A stretch of DNA of 64,000 nucleotides from Yeosuana marina (GTDB taxonomy: Bacteria; Bacteroidota; Bacteroidia; Flavobacteriales; Flavobacteriaceae): the NCBI RefSeq assembly GCF_011762485.1, contig NZ_JAAKGI010000003.1, positions 62,001 to 126,000 on the forward strand, in the 5' to 3' direction. Below the pieces are notes generated by a model. The model had not been told where the DNA came from. It did not search any database and saw nothing but the letters and a program-made list of their open reading frames with translations. Position 1 is the first letter of the stretch, and the number at the start of each line of letters is the position of its first letter. The position numbers and the translations under genes are program-made. Positions 17,931 through 26,778 of this stretch are shown in pieces.

Positions 17931-18956
17931 ATGTACATCTCTATTACCAAACAGCATCTGGATACCACCTTTTCACAAAGTTCTGGCGATTTTGTGGCGT
18001 ATTTGGAAAAGGAAAACAAGGACAAAGCACCAGAGATTCAAGAGCATTTTTTTGACCAATACAACGATCATGTGTCTCCTAAGCATGTTGTCAAAGACAT
18101 CGATGGTAATACCGCCAAACTCCGAAAAAATGCCCCTAAGTTCTATTCCCTGACCATCAGCCCAAGCCAACGGGAACTGAAGCACATCGGAAATGATCCA
18201 GAGAAATTGCGGCAGTATGTCCGTGAAGCCATGAAGGATTACGCCAGTTCCTTTAACAGGGATACTCCAGTATCGGTGGACAGCATAAAGTATTATGCCA
18301 AGATCGAGTACGAGCGCACCTATAAAGGCTTTGATAGGGAAATTAAGGAGAACCAACCCTTTAGGGCACAGATCGCCAAGCTAGAGCATGACCTGGTCAA
18401 GATCAGGACGGGGGAACTACAGGGCAATAGCCAAGGCATCCAAAAGACCATTGAGCAGCTGAGGGTAGAAGCCCCACATCATGTGGATGGCAAGATGGTC
18501 ACACAGGGTATGAAAAAGCAGGGGCTTCAGACGCATGTCCATATCATTGTCAGCCGTAAGGATATGACCAACACATTCAGCTTGTCCCCAGGGAGTTCCC
18601 ACAAGGCCTCCGAGGCCACCTTGAACGGCAAGCCCGTAAAACGGGGCTTCGATAGGGACGGATTTTTTGAAAAGGCAGAAAAGACCTTTGATAAACTCTT
18701 CAAATACGAACGGAACTTTGTGGAGAGTTATACGGCACATAAAATGTACAAGAAAGACACTTACAAATTTTTTGCGCACCTGATGGCACTGCCAACGAAC
18801 GAAAAAAGCGCCGCCTTTAAGATGATGGGCAAGTCGGGAATCCATATTCCCAACCTTAATATCCCAACGAACCAAGTCCAATTGGCACTGAAAGCCTTCA
18901 AACAATTAAAAAGAACCATCGATGTGGCAAAAGATGCAGGCTCCATCGGTATTTAA
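17931..18956 (+). CDS. relaxase (DUF5712/BtgB-MobB-like mobilization protein)
   Basis: This 341-residue protein is placed as the relaxase by its position after BfmA/BtgA and before the coupling protein, and by its HUH-like motif. His202 and His204 sit in LQTHVHIIVSRKD, the metal-binding strand of HUH nickases. Tyrosines in YYAKIEYERTYKG (residues 121-133) or near Tyr104 could be catalytic; I cannot tell which. The family is often labelled DUF5712. It should nick oriT, stay attached to the strand and lead it into the channel encoded at 49-56 kb. Confidence 0.8.
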   Translation: MYISITKQHLDTTFSQSSGDFVAYLEKENKDKAPEIQEHFFDQYNDHVSPKHVVKDIDGNTAKLRKNAPKFYSLTISPSQRELKHIGNDPEKLRQYVREAMKDYASSFNRDTPVSVDSIKYYAKIEYERTYKGFDREIKENQPFRAQIAKLEHDLVKIRTGELQGNSQGIQKTIEQLRVEAPHHVDGKMVTQGMKKQGLQTHVHIIVSRKDMTNTFSLSPGSSHKASEATLNGKPVKRGFDRDGFFEKAEKTFDKLFKYERNFVESYTAHKMYKKDTYKFFAHLMALPTNEKSAAFKMMGKSGIHIPNLNIPTNQVQLALKAFKQLKRTIDVAKDAGSIGI

Positions 18957-18967
18957 TAAACATACTT

Positions 18968-20560
18968 ATGACATCACCAGTTTTAATAACCAGTATCTAT
19001 GGTATTATGACCGCTTTAATGGCTGTGGGCTTTCGCTATCTACGTTTTGCCTATGGCCTCCATACGGCATTACTGTTGATGATTGGCTATCTGCTTTATC
19101 TCATGCACCCTGACCAGTATATCATACTATTGGGTTACTGGCTATTGCCTTTCATATTTATCAATAACCTGTTGTACGTTACAATACATCCAACTTGGGA
19201 GCAACCCAAAACAGATAGAAAGTATGCCGTCAAGCTCAAGGTAAAAAATGGCACCATAAAACTCCAGAACATCCGTAGGGGGATATCCATTATAGGATCT
19301 GCCGGCAGTGGCAAGACCGAATCCGTTGTCTACAATATACTCAGGCATTTCCAGAAGCACCAATTTTGTGGTCTTATCCATGATTACAAGCATTTTGAGA
19401 TCACCGAAATGGCAGCTCCGCTTTTTAAGGAATCTAAACGGCCGTTCCACATCGTTTCCTTTGACGATATCTATTCAAAAGTAAATCCCATAGCTTCAAG
19501 GTATATGGAAGACGAAGAAAGTGTCAATGAGGTATCCCGGGTGCTGTTGGAGAACCTGTTGGAACAACGGGAATCCATAGCTTTTGGATCCTCCAAGTTT
19601 TTTAACGATGCCGTGGAAGGCTTGTTAGGCGGGCTTATCTGGAAACTAAAGACCGCACACCCCACATATTGTACACTTCCCCATTTGATCGCCACCTACC
19701 AATATTTGGATACCGATAGCCTTATTGATTTTCTGAGTTCCGATTATACGTCCAAGGCCATGGCAGATGCCTTTATCTCAGGCAGGGATTCTGAACGCCA
19801 AACGGCAGCGGTGATGAGCACACTGGCGAATGCTCTCAAGAAAATCAGTACCCAACGTATCTTTATGACCCTTTCCGCCGATGAAGTGCCCTTGGATATC
19901 AATAACCCTAAAAATCCTGCGGTGGTCTCCATCGTCAATAACCCCAAATTTGAAACGGCCTATTCCCCAGTGGTCGCCACCATCATCCATACCATCACCA
20001 AGCAAATGAGTGTCCGGCATCGGGAATCCTCTTTTTTACTGATTGAAGAAGCACCCACCATCAGACTGCTCAATATGCACCGCATCCCAGCAACTTTACG
20101 AAGCTATGATATCGCTACGGTCTATGTGATGCAGGACAAAACCCAAAATGATATGATGTACGGGGATAAGGCAAGCCGTGCCATCTTGAGCAACCTGTCC
20201 TACCAGTTCTTTGGAAAGGCCAACGACCCGGACACTGCCAAGTATTATGAACGCTTTTTTGAGATCGTCAAAAGACCTACCACTACGATCAGCAAGAGTC
20301 AGAACAGTTTAGACTTTGATGCCAGGATCAGCACCGGGGAGAAGGAAGTCAGTAAGATCCGTTCCGATGTGTTCTTTCGCTTAAAGGAAGGCGAGTTTAT
20401 CTCCTTCGCTGATGGGAAGGATCGTAAGGTACAGTTTAAAATGCCTAGCATTATAAGAAAATTACCGCGACCAAAACATCGCTATAATGATGCAGAGATA
20501 CAGGCGAATTTTGAACGGATTCATCTTGAGGTTAGGCAGCTATTCCAGGTGTATAGCTAA
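18968..20560 (+). CDS. VirD4/TraG-type conjugative coupling protein
   Basis: This 530-residue protein has two or three N-terminal membrane segments (about 5-22, 31-46 and 50-70) and a cytoplasmic ATPase. Walker A is GSAGSGKTE at residues 110-118. Walker B is FLLIEEAPT around residue 355. A family-typical VYVMQDKTQNDMMYG region follows. It is shorter than many TraG/VirD4 proteins but has the full core. It couples the relaxosome to the secretion channel and pumps DNA. It starts 11 bp after the relaxase and completes the mobilization operon. Confidence 0.92.
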   Translation: MTSPVLITSIYGIMTALMAVGFRYLRFAYGLHTALLLMIGYLLYLMHPDQYIILLGYWLLPFIFINNLLYVTIHPTWEQPKTDRKYAVKLKVKNGTIKLQNIRRGISIIGSAGSGKTESVVYNILRHFQKHQFCGLIHDYKHFEITEMAAPLFKESKRPFHIVSFDDIYSKVNPIASRYMEDEESVNEVSRVLLENLLEQRESIAFGSSKFFNDAVEGLLGGLIWKLKTAHPTYCTLPHLIATYQYLDTDSLIDFLSSDYTSKAMADAFISGRDSERQTAAVMSTLANALKKISTQRIFMTLSADEVPLDINNPKNPAVVSIVNNPKFETAYSPVVATIIHTITKQMSVRHRESSFLLIEEAPTIRLLNMHRIPATLRSYDIATVYVMQDKTQNDMMYGDKASRAILSNLSYQFFGKANDPDTAKYYERFFEIVKRPTTTISKSQNSLDFDARISTGEKEVSKIRSDVFFRLKEGEFISFADGKDRKVQFKMPSIIRKLPRPKHRYNDAEIQANFERIHLEVRQLFQVYS

Positions 20561-20660
20561 ATTTAGTTAGATACTGTTGTCAATCGTATGGGGTAATCAC
20601 TTTTGGTTGGTCAAAAAAAGTATGGTATTAAATTCAACTACGCGTGGTCTATATTCATTT

Positions 20661-21035
20661 TTAACTCAAAACCCACGCAATAGCAGCTTCAAGGGTACTA
20701 AAAGGTGCTGAACTATAGCCTTCATCTTCAGTTTTAACAAGGATTGGAAAGACAATATCTTTTGGATCCTCAGTTAGGATTGCAATTTTAAAGCCTCCGA
20801 ATATGTCTAGATTTTTTTTATAGAAAGCGACTATTTCAGTATGCTCTTCAATTTTCATCTTAAAATTTGAATGTCTATAATCTAAAATGAATCCTTTAGT
20901 TTCTTTGGGAATTAAACCATTTTCAAAAGCATACTCCCAGGATGATTCTATATCGTCAATAGTAATCATTCCATAATAATATTTGAATAAGATACCTAGT
21001 GAACTATCAAATTGATATTTAAATTTTTCATTCAT
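20661..21035 (-). CDS. SpoIIAA/STAS-like small protein
   Basis: This 124-residue soluble protein has alternating strands and helices consistent with a SpoIIAA-like (STAS-fold) protein: SSLGILFKYYYGMITIDDIE, GFILDYRHSNFKMKIEEH and KIAILTEDPKDIVFP. Flavobacteria carry many such uncharacterised proteins. It is convergent with the coupling-protein gene and stands alone. A second protein of the same general fold lies at 41564-41950. Function unknown. Confidence 0.55.
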   Translation of the reverse strand: MNEKFKYQFDSSLGILFKYYYGMITIDDIESSWEYAFENGLIPKETKGFILDYRHSNFKMKIEEHTEIVAFYKKNLDIFGGFKIAILTEDPKDIVFPILVKTEDEGYSSAPFSTLEAAIAWVLS

Positions 21036-21408
21036 TCAGTCCAAAACTAAATAGGTTAATAGGTTGTACAATATATAAAAAATCTTATCATCAGAAATTT
21101 TATAAAAATAAATCCGTTTAAGTGCGGCTTCCATTGATGCCATCTTCTTAAAATTATTGGCTTGCGGATCGATTGCTGTTGTCGGTACGCGTTTATTTTA
21201 GTTGGTCTCTATTTTTTCAGATGTCGATTTTCCGTTGTTCATAAAAGGACGTTACCTTAAAAGCTTAAGGTGGTTTTATCATGTGCTTCATGTCTGTTAT
21301 GAACAATGACTAAAGGTTTTTATTTGATTATAAAAAAAAGAATATTTTTTACGCAACTTTTTGTGGGTTCTCACATCTTTTAAATGAATTTTAAAAAAAA
21401 TAGTATAT
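21036..21408. other. gene-free region upstream of a lipoprotein gene
   Basis: I see no coding signal on either strand. A 7-bp hairpin ACCTTAA-AAGC-TTAAGGT lies at 21254-21271, followed by GGTTTTATC, possibly a weak terminator. The remainder is AT-rich sequence leading to the gene at 21409. Confidence 0.4.
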
Positions 21409-21930
21409 ATGAAAAAATCAATTGTATTAGTAAAAACAATCATGGCCGCAAGCCTCTTGTTTTTTGGATGTAGTAACGATAATAGTCCGTCTTGTCCAGA
21501 CGACTTTACAGGGGCACTCGATGCAACAGAAACGCCGCTTGTTGGGGAATGGAGTTTTGTAAGCATGGTCTCAGAGGATGAAGTGGACTTGACAAATGAC
21601 TCTATGGATAATCCTAGTACCGATATCTATGATCAATTTTCAGAATGTCAGCAGGATGTTGCTTATACCTTTGAAGATGATAGAGGCTATACCTTAAAAC
21701 AAGGCTATGTTGCAACAAATTGTACTAATAAAGTGGCCTTAAATGGTACTTGGAAATTGACAGCCGGTGTTTTAAACTTTGTGGCAGACTGTTATACAAA
21801 TTCCATCGACATTGAGTTTAATGAGGATAAGACCGAGTTTACATTTGAAAAGATGTATAAGTTTGTGGATGTAGACGGACATACCGTTAGAAGTAAAGTA
21901 ATATTTACCTATGAAAAAACACCAAATTAA
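21409..21930 (+). CDS. lipocalin-like lipoprotein
   Basis: This 173-residue protein has a lipoprotein signal ending at Cys21 (ASLLFFGC). The mature part contains LVGEWSFVSMVSEDEVDL and LNGTWKLTAGVLNFV, the strand-turn-strand pattern of lipocalin-like or DUF5004-type proteins frequent in Bacteroidota. It ends with a beta-rich segment RSKVIFTYEKTPN. It is monocistronic, with its own terminator. Ligand and role are unknown. Confidence 0.65.
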   Translation: MKKSIVLVKTIMAASLLFFGCSNDNSPSCPDDFTGALDATETPLVGEWSFVSMVSEDEVDLTNDSMDNPSTDIYDQFSECQQDVAYTFEDDRGYTLKQGYVATNCTNKVALNGTWKLTAGVLNFVADCYTNSIDIEFNEDKTEFTFEKMYKFVDVDGHTVRSKVIFTYEKTPN

Positions 21931-21969
21931 TAGAGTTCGATAATACGTCTTTAAAGTATTTTTGATAAG

Positions 21970-21997
21970 CCCAGTACCTAGTTACTGGGTTTTTTTT
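21970..21997 (+). terminator. rho-independent terminator
   Basis: CCCAGTA (21970-21976) pairs with TACTGGG (21983-21989) around a 6-base loop and is followed by eight T. It lies 39 bp after the lipocalin-like gene. Confidence 0.85.
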
Positions 21998-22194
21998 GGA
22001 CCCCTCTCCAAACCTTGAACTCATAGATTTGATAAAAGAGCGAGTCTAACGAATTTAATATCAACTATTTGTCAGATGACTAATTTTTTTTATTATATTT
22101 AAAATCTCTCCCTGAAGTAATTAGGTTCTCCCGGTCTCTCGAGTAGTTAGTAATAGCAAACAACATGTTGTTTAACTAATAATGCTCTAGTACC

Positions 22195-23784
22195 ATGAAT
22201 CATCCAACCAATTTATCTTCTAAATTTGATCACGTCGTGGTCCTGATGCTTGAAAATCGTTCGTTTGATAATCTTTTAGGCTATCTCTATGAAGACCATG
22301 TTCCAGAAGGAAAAACTTTTGAAGGGCTTCAAGGTCAAAATATCAAGATGCCTGTGCCACCAGATGCTAATGGCTATGAACAGCATCCCTTTATAGAGCC
22401 TTCTCAAGCGGCGGATTACCACCAGCCGTATCCCGATCCTGGGGAGGTGTATCAGCATGTCAATACGCAACTGTTTAATGAGATTAGCCCTGGAAATAAG
22501 AAAACAGAGGCTTGTAAAATGGTACCTCCTTATAATATTCCCAATCCGTTACCGTCAAGGGACGATTTAATGAAAGGCTTTGTTAAAGATTATATCAATA
22601 CCCTTGAAGCCTTGAAGGACACCAAATTCAACAACCCTACATTCGACCAGTATCAGGTGATTATGCAATGTTTTAAGCCGAGTCAAATTCCGGTGTTAAC
22701 AACCTTAGCCAAAGAGTTTGCGGTATTTGATCATTGGTTTTGCTCCGTCCCAAGTCAAACCTGGTGTAACCGAGCCTTTTGGCATGCCGGGACCTCCGGG
22801 GGTAACGTGGTCAACCCGACGGACGAATGTGGTTTCAAAGATATAGCGAAAGGCTTAAAAGCGTGGATTGAAGACGTATGGTCTCAAAAGAATCTGTTTC
22901 AACGCATGGCTGAAAACCATATTTCTCATGCGGTCTACACAGAAGATATCGTGTCCTTAACGGCTTTGGTTAACGGGCTTTTTAAAGATGAACACGTGGT
23001 TAGGACAGGTAAAAACCTAAAACGATTTAAAGAGGATATTCAAAATGGAGCCCTTCCCCAATATGCCTTTATTGAACCTAAATTCTATGAGCAGCATAAT
23101 GACCAACATCCATCATCTTCTGGATCGCATTTTGTAGATGGTCGTACCAAAGTAGGCACCGTGTTGTTAGGCGAGGCATTAATTCAGGATCTCTATAATA
23201 CGATTCGAACCAGTGCCTATGCCGATAATACCTTGTTGATTATCACCTATGATGAACATGGGGGTTGTTTTGACCATGTACCACCGCCTTGTGTGGATCC
23301 TACAAGCGCATATCCATGCCATGACTCTGGAACTAAAAAAGGGCAGAAGGATTTCGGGTTCAACCGTTTGGGAGTGCGAGTGCCTATGGTCATGGTTTCT
23401 CCGTGGATTCAAAAAAACACCATCATCAATGAGACCTTTGAGCATACCTCGTTTATTAAGACCATGTGTGAACGTTGGGGCATGCAAGGCTTGACCGAAC
23501 GGGATAAGAAGGCACCGTCCTTTAATTCCAGTAGCTTGTTTTCAGACGCCAAACGAGATCTTCCCTATATAGCCCCTCCTGCTATTCCTAAGGTAGAGGA
23601 TGCGGCTTATGACCAAGAACCCTTGAATGATTTACAACGCTCTATTTTATTGGGTGCTAGTTATGTTGCTCAACAGAATGCAGGGTTTCAACAAGACGCT
23701 ATGACTATGGATGAGGTTAAAGAGATTCATACCGTGGGAGAAGCCGTTAAACATCTAAACAGGATCAAACAATTTTTAAACTAA
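22195..23784 (+). CDS. phospholipase C / acid phosphatase-type phosphoesterase
   Basis: This 529-residue protein belongs to the phosphoesterase family of bacterial phospholipases C and AcpA. The metal-site motif DHVVVLMLENRSFDNLLGY is near the start (residues 12-30). Further motifs are VPSQTWCNRAFWHAGTSGG and, near residue 350, TYDEHGGCFDHVPPP. No signal peptide is visible, which is unusual because relatives are secreted. It may act inside the cell or leave by another route. It is followed after 14 bp by an EEP-family gene, so the two are probably co-transcribed. Confidence 0.88.
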   Translation: MNHPTNLSSKFDHVVVLMLENRSFDNLLGYLYEDHVPEGKTFEGLQGQNIKMPVPPDANGYEQHPFIEPSQAADYHQPYPDPGEVYQHVNTQLFNEISPGNKKTEACKMVPPYNIPNPLPSRDDLMKGFVKDYINTLEALKDTKFNNPTFDQYQVIMQCFKPSQIPVLTTLAKEFAVFDHWFCSVPSQTWCNRAFWHAGTSGGNVVNPTDECGFKDIAKGLKAWIEDVWSQKNLFQRMAENHISHAVYTEDIVSLTALVNGLFKDEHVVRTGKNLKRFKEDIQNGALPQYAFIEPKFYEQHNDQHPSSSGSHFVDGRTKVGTVLLGEALIQDLYNTIRTSAYADNTLLIITYDEHGGCFDHVPPPCVDPTSAYPCHDSGTKKGQKDFGFNRLGVRVPMVMVSPWIQKNTIINETFEHTSFIKTMCERWGMQGLTERDKKAPSFNSSSLFSDAKRDLPYIAPPAIPKVEDAAYDQEPLNDLQRSILLGASYVAQQNAGFQQDAMTMDEVKEIHTVGEAVKHLNRIKQFLN

Positions 23785-23798
23785 AGAAATAACAAGTT

Positions 23799-24812
23799 AT
23801 GGGAGATACACTAAAAGTAACCTCATGGAATGTGGAATGGTTGGACAAGCTTTTCGATAACATTGATAGTAAAAAACAAAAGCGCATTGATGCCATTAAA
23901 AAGGAAATCTTGGATATCGATGCAGATGTGCTGTGTATGCTAGAAGGCGTTAAGGGGGAAGCTAAGATTGATGCGTTTTGTACCGATATTTTGGAAAATA
24001 AATATGTGCCGGTTAAGGCCGTTGATAACGATTATAAGATACAGGGTAGGCAATGGATTTGGTTCTTGGTGAAAACCAAGCTTAGGGATAGAGCCTCGTT
24101 ATTGCCTACCAAAATTTACGATGAATTCTCTAGTGCGAGCTGGGATGTTCATTATTGGGGGGATTTTGAAGTGGCCAGGCATAAACATTACAGGCATCCA
24201 CAGGTCTTGATTTTGGAATGGCAAAACACACGATTGGAACTCGTAGGGCTACATACCAAAAGTAAATTTGTGCGTAGTGGTAAAAGTAGTTGGAATGCGG
24301 GTGGTGAGAAACAGAAAGCTTTTATCAGGGATGCTATTAAAGCGCGAATTAAGATGACCACGGAGGTGGCTAATTTGAGGGACTACATTAATACGAAATT
24401 TGAACAGGTTCCCAACCCAGCTATTATGGTGATGGGAGATTTAAATGATGGCCCTGGTAAAGAGTTTTTTGAAAAGCAATATATCTTTTTTGATCTTTTA
24501 TCAAACCTGCAAGGCAATGTGTTTGAAGCGGAACGGTTTCTTAATCACGCCTTGTTTGATTTTGAGGATAACTTACGTTGGAGTGTCAATTTTCAGGATT
24601 TTATAGATGAGCAAAGAGATCCCCATATCTTATTGGATCATATCTTGTTTACCCAAAGTTTGGTGGATGGGTCGTTGCCTTTCATTATTGAAAGTAAAGC
24701 AGGGTATGTGGTGCATGAAATCCATGACCTGATTAATGCTAATAACCCGAAATATGCCAATACGAGTGACCATAAACCGGTGTCAGTGGTGATACGGAAG
24801 AAATTAACCTAA
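23799..24812 (+). CDS. endonuclease/exonuclease/phosphatase (EEP) family protein
   Basis: This 337-residue protein has the EEP fold: KVTSWNVEWLDKLFDN at the start, DADVLCMLEGVKGE (metal-binding Glu), NPAIMVMGDLNDGPGKEFF (Asp and Asn), and the terminal NTSDHKPVSVVI (Asp and His). Family members cleave phosphodiester bonds in DNA, RNA or phospholipid headgroups. Pairing with a phospholipase C-like gene suggests a phospholipid or phosphoester substrate (inference). No signal peptide is seen. Confidence 0.85.
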   Translation: MGDTLKVTSWNVEWLDKLFDNIDSKKQKRIDAIKKEILDIDADVLCMLEGVKGEAKIDAFCTDILENKYVPVKAVDNDYKIQGRQWIWFLVKTKLRDRASLLPTKIYDEFSSASWDVHYWGDFEVARHKHYRHPQVLILEWQNTRLELVGLHTKSKFVRSGKSSWNAGGEKQKAFIRDAIKARIKMTTEVANLRDYINTKFEQVPNPAIMVMGDLNDGPGKEFFEKQYIFFDLLSNLQGNVFEAERFLNHALFDFEDNLRWSVNFQDFIDEQRDPHILLDHILFTQSLVDGSLPFIIESKAGYVVHEIHDLINANNPKYANTSDHKPVSVVIRKKLT

Positions 24813-24852
24813 TTAAACTTTGGCAAAAATTCAAGGATTTGCCAAAGTTTAA
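24813..24852 (+). terminator. long perfect hairpin after the EEP gene
   Basis: A 15-bp perfect stem (TTAAACTTTGGCAAA at 24813-24827 with 24838-24852) begins directly at the stop codon. It has a 10-base loop and no T run, so it may reduce rather than stop transcription into the next gene. Confidence 0.5.
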
Positions 24853-24885
24853 TGATCTATTAATACTTATTAAAAATTAACCATT

Positions 24886-26349
24886 ATGAGAACGTTCCTT
24901 CATTTTTTTATTTGTCTTCTTTTTGTATCAAAAATGTTAGGGCAGGAAGTAGAAAATTACAAGAAAACTTTAGATACAGAATTGAATAAATATAATTTAA
25001 AAAATTATGCAATTCAAGATAAGCTTTTAAAAGAAAATATTTCTGAAGCTTTTAATTATGTAATTTTTTCTAATTCAGATTTAGTAAGTAATTCTTCTGC
25101 TTTTGGATATACTCAAAATAAAGAGAAAACAAATGTGTCAATTAGTGCAAATTTAAGATTAGGCAGTAAGTTATCTCCTCTTTATGCAAGAGTAGGTGCA
25201 AATGCCTCTGGCAGTAAAAATCTATTTGAATTTTATTCTGATAATTCTTGGAGTAATAATGTTAGTCTTAATCTAGGTTTAATTCTAAAAGTGGGGAAAT
25301 CAAGTTCGTTTTTCAAAGGAAACGAAAAAGAATTTAATCTAGTACATGCAAAACGTAGAATAAATGCAAGTGAACAACTATTCAAATCAAACAAATACAC
25401 TTCTTCAATTATCAAGGATATAATAAATCTTAAAAAAGATATTTTTGATATAGATAGAAAGAAGCATTTAATTTCCAGTTACTCTGACTTGTTAAATGAG
25501 ATGCCTGATGTAAAGAAGATGATCAAGGAAAAAAAATACGAAGAAGCCTATACAATGTTAGATGCAGAAGAAAAGAAAATCCAAGAATACTTAGAGGCCT
25601 TGAAAACTAAAAATAAATTGCAAAAATATATAGAAAATAACATTTTATACGAGTTTGATAAGAAGAATGATATCACATATGGTTATAGTCTAAAATGGTT
25701 TGATTTAAACTTAAATTTGGGTAACAGCACATATAATTTCACTGCAGAAAATATCGATGCAAATATCTTGGACGATTTTAGTAATTCTTTTAACCTATCA
25801 GACAATTTAAACAAACTAAAGTCAGTTTTATTATTTAACTTTAATCATGCTCATAATGCAAAAGAAACTATCTGGTACTATCAAATTGGCGTGTCAGTTT
25901 CCTCAAGTTCTTTTTTAGAAAATGCATTAATCAATGGTACTCCCAAAATAGTTCAGGATAGTAATTTTGAATATATACTTGAAGATGATGATGAACAAAA
26001 TTTAGGAAGGTTCAATAGTATTAAAGAAAACTTTAAAACGGGCTCTTTTAATATCTACAGTGCAATATTTTTTACCAAAAAGAAAAATTTTGGTTTTAAT
26101 TTAGCCGTAAGCCATAATTATCTTATTGATAGACCTAAAGGCGTGTTTTTTAATAATAACTTTACAACCCTTTTTGGTCCAATATTCAGAAAAGTAAAGG
26201 ACGATCAAACCAGTCTTACTTTTGGTATTGACATGGGTTGGGAAAATGCTATTTATAAGACTAAAGTCACTAATGATTTTACAGGTAGAATAAGAGTGGG
26301 GATACCTTTCAATATTTATACTAAAAAGAAAACGGAAAAGAAGCCATGA
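24886..26349 (+). CDS. predicted secreted/outer-membrane protein, unknown function
   Basis: This 487-residue protein has a signal peptide (hydrophobic 4-18, cut after MLGQ). A helical, Lys-rich section at about 150-260 contains VHAKRRINASEQLF and KKYEEAYTMLDAEEKKIQEY, and could form a coiled coil. The flanking parts alternate like beta strands (GYSLKWFDLNLNLGNSTYNF, KNFGFNLAVSHNYL). An outer-membrane barrel with a helical insert is plausible. I recognise no family. It follows the phosphoesterase/EEP pair and has its own strong terminator. Confidence 0.6.
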   Translation: MRTFLHFFICLLFVSKMLGQEVENYKKTLDTELNKYNLKNYAIQDKLLKENISEAFNYVIFSNSDLVSNSSAFGYTQNKEKTNVSISANLRLGSKLSPLYARVGANASGSKNLFEFYSDNSWSNNVSLNLGLILKVGKSSSFFKGNEKEFNLVHAKRRINASEQLFKSNKYTSSIIKDIINLKKDIFDIDRKKHLISSYSDLLNEMPDVKKMIKEKKYEEAYTMLDAEEKKIQEYLEALKTKNKLQKYIENNILYEFDKKNDITYGYSLKWFDLNLNLGNSTYNFTAENIDANILDDFSNSFNLSDNLNKLKSVLLFNFNHAHNAKETIWYYQIGVSVSSSSFLENALINGTPKIVQDSNFEYILEDDDEQNLGRFNSIKENFKTGSFNIYSAIFFTKKKNFGFNLAVSHNYLIDRPKGVFFNNNFTTLFGPIFRKVKDDQTSLTFGIDMGWENAIYKTKVTNDFTGRIRVGIPFNIYTKKKTEKKP

Positions 26350-26358
26350 AATAATAAT

Positions 26359-26407
26359 TCAAAGATTTGGCAGTAATGGGTATTTATTGCCGAATCTTTG
26401 AGTTTTT
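26359..26407 (+). terminator. terminator after the 487-residue protein gene
   Basis: TCAAAGATT-GGCA (26359-26372) pairs with TTGCC-AATCTTTGA (26387-26401), with one bulge on each side, and a TTTTT tract follows. Confidence 0.75.
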
Positions 26408-26749
26408 AAAGGGGATATAAATTAAACCTTGACAAAAAATGAAAAGGTTTCCAATATTAACCAAAAGGGCGTGATATTTAATATGATTATATTATACCTG
26501 AAAGGGTATCAAAATGTGCTTTTAGTATAAATTATACCCAAAAAGGTTTAGTAATATTCTCTTTCTAAATATTGGAATAGATGGGAAATTTATTGAACAT
26601 CAAAACGAAAACAAAACAAATTGGATTAATCTTTAATGCAAATTTACATGGGAATGCTTAAAGAGTTTGTTTATTAATAAAATAGCCATGTCTTATATTA
26701 TTTCAAAAAAATATCGTACAGAACACCAGGTTATTATGAGATTTATACA
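26408..26749. other. gene-free region upstream of the methyltransferase operon
   Basis: About 340 bp of AT-rich sequence without a supported gene on either strand. It separates the phosphoesterase cluster from the methyltransferase operon and probably holds the operon's control region. Confidence 0.4.
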
Positions 26750-26757
26750 TATTTTTG
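26750..26757 (+). promoter_or_regulatory. possible -7 element of the methyltransferase operon
   Basis: TATTTTTG matches the Bacteroidota -7 consensus TAnnTTTG, 21 bp before the ATG at 26779. No convincing TTG is seen at the expected upstream spacing. Confidence 0.35.
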
Positions 26758-26778
26758 GGTATTTGTAAAATATTTTTT

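Noticed and set aside
17350..18946. Several long open frames on the minus strand opposite the mob genes
   Set aside because: They are mirror frames of the GC-richer mobilization genes. Their translations show no domain pattern, whereas the plus strand carries clear families.
26755..26778. TTG start for the methyltransferase
   Set aside because: It would overlap the probable -7 element and add residues before the conserved start MNFIDLFSGAGG.
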